Source: Dorea sp. AM10-31
GTDB lineage: Bacteria > Bacillota > Clostridia > Lachnospirales > Lachnospiraceae
Reading direction: 5' to 3'
Length of the DNA: 64,000 nt
Assembly: GCF_003435815.1 (NCBI RefSeq)
Contig: NZ_QTUV01000006.1
Span: 1-64,000 of the forward strand
Part shown: piece by piece, positions 56,678 to 64,000 of the stretch
How the letters are laid out: each line of letters opens with the position of its first letter
How positions within the stretch are numbered: the first letter of the stretch is position 1
Notes under the pieces: generated by a model
What the model was told of the DNA's origin: nothing
What the model saw: only the letters and a program-made list of their open reading frames with translations
Database searches by the model: none
Program-made: the position numbers and the translations under genes

Positions 56678-59668
56678 ATGGATGCGAATGTGATTAATGA
56701 ATTACAAAATGGCTTAAGTGCCGCTTATATAAATGGTTCTGCGGCGGCAAATCTGGCGTACAAGCCAACATTTGTGTCGAATAATCCGGAAGAGGGGAAG
56801 AAGGTTATTTCATCTGTAGAGGATGAATTGCTGCGCTGTGATCAGTTTCAGATCAGCGTTGCATTTATTACGATGGGTGGCGTGACACCGCTTCTGCAGA
56901 CGTTAAAAGAGCTTGAGAAAAAGGACGTTAAGGGACAGATTCTTACGACGAATTATTTGAATTTCAGCGAGCCGAGAGCACTTGAGAAACTCAATGGATT
57001 GAAAAACATTACGTTGAAAATGTATGATGTGGATGCGGCCGGAAATGGTTTCCACACGAAAGGATATATTTTTAAGAAAGAAGAGATTTATCGAATCATC
57101 ATCGGTAGTTCCAATATGACAAGTGCGGCATTGACGGTAAATAAAGAGTGGAATACAAAACTGATTTCTACGGAAAATGGAGAGGTAGCGGAAGAAATTG
57201 TGGAAGAATTTCATAATCTCTGGAACAGTGAGTATGCATTGTCTTATGATGATTTTTATGAATTTTACAGAGAACGCTACAATATCGTAAAACACCAGCG
57301 GGAGATTGCGAAAAGCGAAGAGATTCCGTCACTCGAAAAATATCGATTAAAACCGAATTCGATGCAGGAGAGATTTATTGCGAACCTTAGGAAGATTCTG
57401 GAGCAGGGAGAAGAGAGAGCGCTACTGATCTCCGCAACGGGAACCGGCAAAACATATGCCTCCGCCTTTGCAATGCGGGAACTGGGATTTAAGAGAGTAT
57501 TATTTTTAGTCCACAGAGGGCAATTGGCAAGACAGACAAAGAAATCTTATGAAAAAGTTTTTGATAAATCGATTTCTATGGGACTTGTAGGGGCTGGATA
57601 TCATGAATATGATGCGGATTACGTTTTTGCTACGGTGCAGACATTAAATCGCGATGAGCATTTACTTCAATATGAGAAAAATACGTTTGACTGTATTGTA
57701 TTGGATGAAGCCCATCATGTTTCGGCTGATACTTATCAGAAAATAATGAAACATTTTACCCCGAAGCTTTGGCTTGGTATGACAGCAACACCAGATAAGA
57801 GGGATGATAATATTGAAGGTAGAAATGTTTATGAGATTTTTAATTTTCAAATAGTATATGAGATTCGTTTGCAACAGGCAATGGAAGAAAATTTGTTATG
57901 TCCGTTTCATTATTTTGGAATTACAGATTTGTCAATTATTGGTGATAACAAAGAAAAAAGTCGAGATTTTTCTATGCTTACCAGTGATGAAAGGGTAAAG
58001 CATATTATTAAGCAGACAGATTATTATGGATATAGCGGGGATAAAGTAAAGGGACTTATTTTTTGCAGTAGTATAAAAGAAACGGAAGAATTATCTGCAA
58101 AATTTAACCGGACTATAAATCCTTCAACTGGAAAATTATTTCGGACAATAGCATTGAATGGAAGTGCATCGGAGCAGGAAAGACAACATGCATTTGAGAG
58201 ATTAGCAGTGGATGAGATAGAAGCAACGGTTGATAATCAGCCATTGGATTATATCTTTTCAGTCGAAATTTTAAATGAAGGTGTTGATATTGTTGAAGTG
58301 AATCAAGTTATTATGCTTCGCCCAACGCAATCACCAATTGTATTTATACAACAACTTGGTCGTGGTTTGCGAAAAGCAAATGGGAAAGAATATGTAGTGA
58401 TTTTAGATTTCATTGGAAATTATAATACGAACTTTATGATTCCGATTGCGTTATCCGGAGACAGAACCTATAACAAAGATAATATTCGCCGATATGTTAT
58501 GGAAGGTGGAAGAGTAATACCTGGTGCGTCTACGGTACATTTTGATGAGATTAGCAGAAAAAGAATTTTTGCATCCATAGACAATGCCAATTTTAGTGAT
58601 ATTAAACTGATAAAAGAAAATTATACGAACCTTAAGAATAAACTCGGAAGAATTCCTAAGTTGTGTGATTTTGATAACTATGGGGAAATGGATGTTATAC
58701 GCATTTTTGATAATAAAAGTTTAGGATCCTATTATAAGTTTTTGGCGAAATATGAAAATGAATATCAAGTTCGATTATCGGAAAAAGAAGAGAAGGTAAT
58801 TGAATTTGTATCAAAGAAATTGGCAAATGGTAAGAGAATCCAAGAACTTCAATTATTAAAACGGATGCTTGCGTATGCAAAGGAAGCACCAAGAAAAGGT
58901 CTGTTTGTCGGACTTGCCGAAGATATGAAAAAATATGGGAAAAATGTGAGTCAGGATCAAAAAGAAAATCTTGTAAATGTTATGACGAATGAATTTCCGG
59001 CAGGAACAGGAAAGAAAGCTTATTCACAGTGTATTTTTATTGAAAAAGAAGGAGCAGATTATAAACCGACAGAGTCCTTTATGAATATGGCATTACATAA
59101 AGAGTTTTACGATATTCTAGATGAATTAGTAGATTTTGGTATAAGTCGTTATAAAAGAGAATACAGAGTAAGCTATGGAGAGACAGATTTAGTTTTATAT
59201 CAAAAATATACTTATGAAGATGTGTGCCGTTTATTGAACTGGGAGCAGAATGAAGTTCCATTAAACATCGGTGGTTATAAATATGATAAAAAAACAAAGA
59301 CGTTTCCAGTGTTTATAAATTATGACAAATCAGATGATATTAGTGATACGACAAAATATGAAGATCATTTTGTACAGGGAGTCAGAGATCGTTTGATTGC
59401 TATTTCAAAATCTGGAAGAAGTTTGCAATCAGAAGATGTTCAAAATTTTCTTAAAGCAAAAGAGCGAGGAATTCAAGTGGAACTTTTTGTGCGAAAGAAT
59501 AAAGATGATAAGATTTCTAAAGAGTTTTATTATCTTGGACATATGACAGCAAGTGGAAATACAAAAGAATTTACAATGGCAAATACGAAAAAATCAGCAG
59601 TGGAGATAGAATGGATTCTTGATGTGCCTGTAAGAGAAGATATTTACGAATATATTGTAAATGCATAA
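56678..59668 (+). CDS. PLD-nuclease/DEAD helicase/DUF3427 protein (SauUSI-like type IV restriction candidate)
   Basis: 996 aa. N-terminal phospholipase-D nuclease domain (about 20-200) with FHTKGYIF (His-x-Lys near 126) and IIGSSNMTSA. SF2 helicase: SATGTGKTYASA near 252, VLDEAHHVSAD near 342, GMTATPDKRD near 367, and motif VI QQLGRGLRKA near 557. C-terminal DUF3427 region (about 650-990: ISRYKREYRVSYGE, VPLNIGGYKYDKKTKTFPVF). This order matches SauUSI, which cuts methylated foreign DNA using ATP. The first third is about 48 percent GC in a sample, the later part about 30 percent, suggesting a mosaic. Followed by a NUDIX gene 13 bases away. Confidence 0.82.
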   Translation: MDANVINELQNGLSAAYINGSAAANLAYKPTFVSNNPEEGKKVISSVEDELLRCDQFQISVAFITMGGVTPLLQTLKELEKKDVKGQILTTNYLNFSEPRALEKLNGLKNITLKMYDVDAAGNGFHTKGYIFKKEEIYRIIIGSSNMTSAALTVNKEWNTKLISTENGEVAEEIVEEFHNLWNSEYALSYDDFYEFYRERYNIVKHQREIAKSEEIPSLEKYRLKPNSMQERFIANLRKILEQGEERALLISATGTGKTYASAFAMRELGFKRVLFLVHRGQLARQTKKSYEKVFDKSISMGLVGAGYHEYDADYVFATVQTLNRDEHLLQYEKNTFDCIVLDEAHHVSADTYQKIMKHFTPKLWLGMTATPDKRDDNIEGRNVYEIFNFQIVYEIRLQQAMEENLLCPFHYFGITDLSIIGDNKEKSRDFSMLTSDERVKHIIKQTDYYGYSGDKVKGLIFCSSIKETEELSAKFNRTINPSTGKLFRTIALNGSASEQERQHAFERLAVDEIEATVDNQPLDYIFSVEILNEGVDIVEVNQVIMLRPTQSPIVFIQQLGRGLRKANGKEYVVILDFIGNYNTNFMIPIALSGDRTYNKDNIRRYVMEGGRVIPGASTVHFDEISRKRIFASIDNANFSDIKLIKENYTNLKNKLGRIPKLCDFDNYGEMDVIRIFDNKSLGSYYKFLAKYENEYQVRLSEKEEKVIEFVSKKLANGKRIQELQLLKRMLAYAKEAPRKGLFVGLAEDMKKYGKNVSQDQKENLVNVMTNEFPAGTGKKAYSQCIFIEKEGADYKPTESFMNMALHKEFYDILDELVDFGISRYKREYRVSYGETDLVLYQKYTYEDVCRLLNWEQNEVPLNIGGYKYDKKTKTFPVFINYDKSDDISDTTKYEDHFVQGVRDRLIAISKSGRSLQSEDVQNFLKAKERGIQVELFVRKNKDDKISKEFYYLGHMTASGNTKEFTMANTKKSAVEIEWILDVPVREDIYEYIVNA

Positions 59669-59681
59669 TACGGAGGAAACA

Positions 59682-60089
59682 ATGAAAACGATAAGAGTAG
59701 TTGCGGCTGTAATAAAAGCTGTAAATGAAGAAAACAAGCCTATTATTTTTGCAACACAACGTGGCTATGGGGATTTAAAAGGTGGATGGGAATTTCCGGG
59801 AGGAAAAATAGAAGATGGAGAGACACCACAGCAAGCGTTAAAGCGAGAGATAATGGAAGAATTAGACACAGAAGTAACTGTTGGAGAATGGATTGAAACA
59901 ATAGAATATGATTATCCAACGTTTCATCTTTCCATGGATTGCTTTTGGGGTGAGATTGTAAAAGGAAATTTGGTGTTAAAGGAACATGAGGCTGCAAGAT
60001 GGTTAAATGAAGAGCAGCTAGATGAAGTAGAATGGTTACCGGCGGATGTGACACTTATTGAGAAGATTAGAAAGACAATGAATGGGTGA
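59682..60089 (+). CDS. NUDIX hydrolase, MutT-like (deoxy)nucleoside triphosphate pyrophosphohydrolase
   Basis: 135 aa from ATG 59682 (CGGAGG upstream). NUDIX box GGKIEDGETPQQALKREIME followed by ELDTEV. RGYGDLKGGWEFPGGK is typical of MutT/8-oxo-dGTPases. It would hydrolyse modified or regular dNTPs. Close coupling to the PLD-helicase gene suggests a joint job, such as defence or nucleotide surveillance. Confidence 0.87.
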   Translation: MKTIRVVAAVIKAVNEENKPIIFATQRGYGDLKGGWEFPGGKIEDGETPQQALKREIMEELDTEVTVGEWIETIEYDYPTFHLSMDCFWGEIVKGNLVLKEHEAARWLNEEQLDEVEWLPADVTLIEKIRKTMNG

Positions 60090-60095
60090 TAAGAT

Positions 60096-60182
60096 ATGAT
60101 TTTAGCAAAACCAACTAAAAATTTCACTGGGGTTACATTGGAGGGAGACTTCCAGGATTTTTGTGAAATAACGGAGAGGTAA
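60096..60182 (+). pseudogene. N-terminal scrap of a small gene
   Basis: 28 codons, MILAKPTKNFTGVTLEGDFQ then DFCEITER and TAA. It looks like the first part of a DUF6904-like protein cut off by a deletion; identity uncertain. No clear RBS. Confidence 0.35.
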
Positions 60183-60295
60183 TCGGAGAAGAGGAATATT
60201 GCAAAGAGATTTGTAAAGAAACCGGATGCTTATTTAAAAATGTACACGAATTATATGATCCGCGTCCGGAATATTCAGAAGAAATTGAATGGTAA
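60176..60295 (+). pseudogene. C-terminal scrap of a small gene
   Basis: Another frame runs VIGEEEYCKEICKETGCLFK, NVHELYDPRPEYSEEIEW to TAA 60293-60295 without its own start. Probably the tail of a different or the same deleted gene. Family unknown. Confidence 0.35.
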
Positions 60296-60320
60296 AGGCA
60301 AGAAGTAAAGAGGATGAGTT

Positions 60321-63300
60321 ATGAGGAAAAAGAGAATTATATTAAAAAGAAGTATTTCTGCATTAGTAATTGGTGCAGTGACGATTTCAATTCTGGCAGG
60401 AGCGACATCCGCATCAAGCAGCGTGAATGCAGATGATGCGACGGCAAGTGTAGCTGTGTTTGAAAATCTGTTGAACGATCGCTCTTTTGTAGTCGATACA
60501 TTTACGCAAGATACGATGCCAGAATCTAATCCATATGGAAGACTGGATGGAGTTGCAAATACAGATTATCTGTCTACGGATTTTCTGAAACAATATGAGA
60601 ATGATCCGATTTTTAAAAGTGGTGTGAGTCTTTATTACAGAATGAACCATACAGGGGAGACAATCAGTGAGATTCCATCGGTACTTCTGGATGTTTTTGC
60701 AACGGATGCAGACTGGACAAAATTCTGCGCTGGTGCAAAGAGCAAAAATTATGATTCTCTGCTAACAAGCATTTATCAGAATGATTACAAATCCGTTTCA
60801 GGTAATTCTATTGGCAGTGAAGAGGAAGGTATGCAGACATTGCGGGCATATTCTGATTTATTGGACAATTCAAAAACCAAAGATGCATCAAAATGGTTGA
60901 ATGACTATTTAGGAGCCATTACAGATGTTAATGATATAGATAAATATAATTACCTGTTAAAAAATACGGAGCTATACGATGAAAATCTGACAAAGTATGT
61001 ATCAAATGTGAAAAAAACATTGCTTCAGGCATCAAAAAATTCAGATGGCAAAAAAGAGATGAAAGATTTTTCGGATTTGTATGAAGCACAGTTTTATGCG
61101 GATTACGGCGCGGGCGATATACCGCATAAATGGGATGATCAGTATAAGACCATGCAGATTGATAAATATGGCAGCAAAATTAAGAAAATTGCCAAAAGCG
61201 TAAAAACAGTGATCAGCACAGGTGTATTAACCGTTAATAATATCGTGATGATGGAAAATCTCTACAGAAATCAGGAGTCCATGCACGATACGCTGGTACG
61301 TGTACGCAGTAATGCAACGAAAAATAATGATAACACATTTATCCGTGCGTCATCTTCTTATCTGAGTCTGCTGGAATCCGATGAGCTTGGTGACAATGTT
61401 ATTAGAAGTGCAGCGCTGAAATCTATTTACGATTATGGCAGCGACGAGCTTGGCAAATATGTATGGGACACTGCAAAGGGTGGTGTCAGAGATGAAGCTG
61501 CGATTATGGTTGCCAGAAAAACAGGGATGGACACATTGAGCTCCAAAATGGCGGTATCTGCAGCAGTCGGCAGAGCCAATGCGATACTGGCTGTAGGAAA
61601 AGACCTTATTAATTATGGAACCGGCTTTGATGATGTCTGTGAAAAAATATATTTAATGAAATATCTGCAGGAAATAAAACAGTACGCAGTTGATGCATTT
61701 AATGATGATAAGAATAATTATAATAAATATAAAAGTCAGGCTGATATGAAAAATATGGATATCTGCGCATCGGCAGCAATAGATGATCTGCAATTTATTA
61801 AAAGAATTGTGCTGCTCCAGAATGATCTGGGATACCAAACTGCAAATGCGCAGATTGGCAGCAAATATGGAGAAATCCTTTCGTGGATTGATGGATGCAA
61901 TGACGCAGCAGGATTGGAAGCAAGATACACGAATCTTCAAAATGCACTTGTCGATACGACGATCAATCCGGTTTCCACAAATCCGATTTCAGTTGACGAA
62001 GGCTGCACTTTGCAGATTATCCACTCAACAGACAGTGACTTGCAGACATATGCAGTTTATACGAACAGAAGTGGACAGAAGTGTTCCATTGCAGAATTTG
62101 AAAATGTAATGCTTGCCGGTATTCGGATCAACGGTGGTACACTGAAGATCAGTGACCAGTCGAAAGAAGAAATGAAGTTTAATGGTTTATTTGTAACGGA
62201 TAAGGCAGGAAATCTTGAAATTACCGGCAACGGCGGAGAGATTTATGTCGGCAGACTGGATATCAATGGATTTTTACAGATAAATGATAAATGCTCGAAA
62301 AAGATTAATGTAGCAAGTAACCTTAATATCAGAAACTATGTAAGCATTAAGAACATGGATATCCATGTGGCTGGAAACTGCAATGTGGCTGGAAGTTTGG
62401 AATTTGCTAGCAGTGAACTGGTTGTAGATGGAAATATGGAGGCTTACAATGGGTATCTGCAGATGCAGGATACCGAGGACAAACTGCTTGTGAAAGGGAA
62501 TCTGACGTTAGGTGAAACATATGGAAGCAGTAAGGGGGATTGTTTAAGAAATGGAACAGTAGAAGTAAAAGGAGATTTTACCTCGAACTATAAGGAAACA
62601 GGCTCCAACTGGTATGGCTATAATGAGACAAATATGCATAAGACGATATTTTCAGGAGAGAAGACACAGAAGATTAGTTTTAAAGAGCCAAGTCAGGTAA
62701 ATGGATTCAATGATAATCTGGAACTTCAAAATAACAATATCAATTTTGCAACACCACTCTACTCGCTCACAGTAAATAATGATATGACGATTTCGAAAAC
62801 AGAAGATTTACAGATCGTTACGCAATTGATAATTAATAATGGATCTTTTGTAACAACTGGAAATGTTGAGGCTAACATGTTATACATCAACAATACAAAA
62901 GAAAATCAGATACAAGGGAATCTGAATATGACTGGAACTGTTGTCTTTAAAAAGGGAAGTCTGGAAGTAGGAGGAAATGCGAAATTTGACAATGGGTATC
63001 TGCAGATGAAGGATACCGAGGATAAACTGGTTGTAAAAGGAAATATGACGTTAGGTGAAACATATGGAGGCAGTGAGAGTGATTTCTTAACAAATGGAAC
63101 AGTAGAAGTGAAGGGAGATTTCACCTCGAACTATAAGGAAACAGGCTCCAACTGGTATGGCTATTATGAAACGAATACGCATAAGACAATATTTTCAGGA
63201 GAGAAGACGCAGAAGATCAGCTTTAAAGAGGCGAGTCAAGTAAATGGATTTAGTGATAAGTTGGAGCTTCAGAATAACGATATCAATTTTGCAACACCAA

Positions 63301-64000
63301 TTTATAATGTGAAGATCAATCAGGACACACAGCTTACGAATACAGAAAAACTGATGATAACAGGTACATTAAATACAGGCGGTTATAAATTTGCAACAAC
63401 CGGAAATATAGATGCAGAAAGACTGGACATGGGAGGTGCAGGAGTAGAAATTGCCGGAGATGTAGCGGTCAGAACAATGAATGTGTCAGGCAGTGATAAC
63501 CTTATTGAAGGAAATCTGATGGCGAACGGAGGAGGTGCTGCCTTTAAGCAGGGAAGTCTGGAAGTAGGAGGAAATGCGGAATTTAATAATGGCTTTCTGC
63601 AGATGCAGGATACAGAAGACAAACTGCTTGTGAAAGGAAATCTGACGTTAGGTGAAACATATGGAAGCAGTAAGGGGGAGTGTTTAACAAATGGAACAGT
63701 AGAAGTAAAAGGAGATTTCACCTCGAACTATAAGGAAACAGGCTCCAACTGGTATGGCTATTATGAGACAAATATGCATAAGACGATATTTTCAGGAGAG
63801 AAGACACAGAAGATTAGCTTTAAAGAGCCAAGTCGGGTAAATAGATTTAGTGAGAATCTGGAACTTCAAAATACAGACATTAATTTTGCAACTCCGCTCT
63901 ATTCATTGACGCTGAATCAGGATACCGTACTGATTCACACAGATTTGTTAAAGATTAATGAGTTCCTGAATCTGAACGGACATAAACTGGCAACTACAGG
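60321..64000 (+). CDS. Very large secreted repeat protein (partial, runs off the window)
   Basis: AAAGAGG (60307-60313) precedes ATG 60321 and the frame is open for 1226 codons to the window end. A signal peptide of about 30-40 aa (basic RKKRIILKRS, hydrophobic ISALVIGAVTISILAGATSA) is followed by a helical region to about residue 560 (DDATASVAVFENLL; SVKTVISTGVLTVNNIV). From about 600 on it is beta-rich with Gly/Asn-rich strands (GNLEITGNGGEIYVGRLDIN) and a module repeated three times, with SNYKETGSNWYGYNETN and HKTIFSGEKTQKISFKE. It looks like a beta-solenoid adhesin or surface fibre. No sortase motif can be seen because the C-terminus is missing. Confidence 0.85.
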   Translation, partial: MRKKRIILKRSISALVIGAVTISILAGATSASSSVNADDATASVAVFENLLNDRSFVVDTFTQDTMPESNPYGRLDGVANTDYLSTDFLKQYENDPIFKSGVSLYYRMNHTGETISEIPSVLLDVFATDADWTKFCAGAKSKNYDSLLTSIYQNDYKSVSGNSIGSEEEGMQTLRAYSDLLDNSKTKDASKWLNDYLGAITDVNDIDKYNYLLKNTELYDENLTKYVSNVKKTLLQASKNSDGKKEMKDFSDLYEAQFYADYGAGDIPHKWDDQYKTMQIDKYGSKIKKIAKSVKTVISTGVLTVNNIVMMENLYRNQESMHDTLVRVRSNATKNNDNTFIRASSSYLSLLESDELGDNVIRSAALKSIYDYGSDELGKYVWDTAKGGVRDEAAIMVARKTGMDTLSSKMAVSAAVGRANAILAVGKDLINYGTGFDDVCEKIYLMKYLQEIKQYAVDAFNDDKNNYNKYKSQADMKNMDICASAAIDDLQFIKRIVLLQNDLGYQTANAQIGSKYGEILSWIDGCNDAAGLEARYTNLQNALVDTTINPVSTNPISVDEGCTLQIIHSTDSDLQTYAVYTNRSGQKCSIAEFENVMLAGIRINGGTLKISDQSKEEMKFNGLFVTDKAGNLEITGNGGEIYVGRLDINGFLQINDKCSKKINVASNLNIRNYVSIKNMDIHVAGNCNVAGSLEFASSELVVDGNMEAYNGYLQMQDTEDKLLVKGNLTLGETYGSSKGDCLRNGTVEVKGDFTSNYKETGSNWYGYNETNMHKTIFSGEKTQKISFKEPSQVNGFNDNLELQNNNINFATPLYSLTVNNDMTISKTEDLQIVTQLIINNGSFVTTGNVEANMLYINNTKENQIQGNLNMTGTVVFKKGSLEVGGNAKFDNGYLQMKDTEDKLVVKGNMTLGETYGGSESDFLTNGTVEVKGDFTSNYKETGSNWYGYYETNTHKTIFSGEKTQKISFKEASQVNGFSDKLELQNNDINFATPIYNVKINQDTQLTNTEKLMITGTLNTGGYKFATTGNIDAERLDMGGAGVEIAGDVAVRTMNVSGSDNLIEGNLMANGGGAAFKQGSLEVGGNAEFNNGFLQMQDTEDKLLVKGNLTLGETYGSSKGECLTNGTVEVKGDFTSNYKETGSNWYGYYETNMHKTIFSGEKTQKISFKEPSRVNRFSENLELQNTDINFATPLYSLTLNQDTVLIHTDLLKINEFLNLNGHKLATT
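62451..63891 (+). repeat. Three tandem coding modules in the secreted protein
   Basis: Module starts (Gly-Tyr/Phe-Leu-Gln-Met) lie at 62451, 62994 and 63591, giving periods of 543 and 597 bases. About 300 bases of each (through the stretch encoding NINFATP) are near-identical in DNA; the rest is divergent spacer, some of it repeating GSLEVGGNA. Recent duplication and a probable site of length change. Confidence 0.85.

Noticed and set aside
62906..63124. Repeated minus-strand frames opening MKSPFTSTVPFVK (here and at 63383-63721)
   Set aside because: Their similarity to one another only reflects the plus-strand coding repeats.
62451..63891. Regular repeats considered as a CRISPR array
   Set aside because: Units are about 550-600 bases, stay in one open frame and encode conserved protein.

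Overview
The window is about 64 kb of low-GC Firmicutes DNA. Strong AGGAGG-type ribosome sites, sigma-A promoters, an FMN riboswitch, YibE/F, LrgAB, 2-hydroxyacyl-CoA dehydratase-type proteins, a bacteriohemerythrin and a rubredoxin together suggest an anaerobic gut Lachnospiraceae (Dorea/Mediterraneibacter-like). That assignment is inference; no rRNA or marker gene is present to fix it.

Layout. 0-4.6 kb: frameshifted alkyltransferase-like gene, secreted coiled-coil cell-wall protein, an aminotransferase between two inverted scraps of one IS3-type element, and a 2H phosphoesterase. 4.6-8.9 kb: GntR regulator and a DegT-fold PLP enzyme, divergent from a creatininase-family hydrolase plus M42 peptidase with a hairpin-bearing leader. 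9-15.7 kb: a zone with many eroded genes (methyltransferase, rmlD, glycyl-radical activase, Fur-type regulator, zinc-binding protein) interleaved with intact Fe-dependent alcohol dehydrogenase, coaBC, a PanT-type ECF S component and tRNA-Trp. 15.7-25.4 kb: two YibE/F membrane proteins, a DMT transporter, a heterodimeric ABC exporter, lrgAB with an Rrf2 regulator, and a LysR regulator. 25.6-30.8 kb: MetE-like protein, then FMN riboswitch and ribD-ribE-ribBA-ribH. 30.9-41.4 kb: two MATE exporters, a flavoprotein, a HAD phosphatase, then a PucR-headed cluster (amidohydrolase, M20 peptidase, internally duplicated membrane protein of unknown family). 41.7-46.5 kb: UvrD-type helicase, DUF4230 protein, a small gene with one in-frame TGA that looks like a selenoprotein, hemerythrin, Crp/Fnr regulator, rubredoxin. 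46.8-50 kb: a GFFGG-NHYD repeat protein, AAA ATPase, truncated DUF1016 nuclease and broken Xre gene. 50.2-55.6 kb: dehydratase-like protein plus a dehydratase-activator fusion, DUF4186, YgjP-type peptidase, C_GCAxxG_C_C protein, SpoU methyltransferase. 55.7-60.3 kb: nuclease/toxin-like protein, PLD-helicase-DUF3427 restriction-type enzyme with a NUDIX partner, and gene scraps. 60.3 kb to the end: a very large secreted repeat protein that continues beyond the window.

The most notable items are the candidate selenoprotein (44758-45072, minus strand), the secreted modular repeat protein, the SauUSI-like/NUDIX pair, the dehydratase plus fused dehydratase-activator pair, and the PucR/amidohydrolase/M20/duplicated-membrane-protein cluster. 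About a dozen small gene remnants, often with clean internal deletions, indicate active gene decay.
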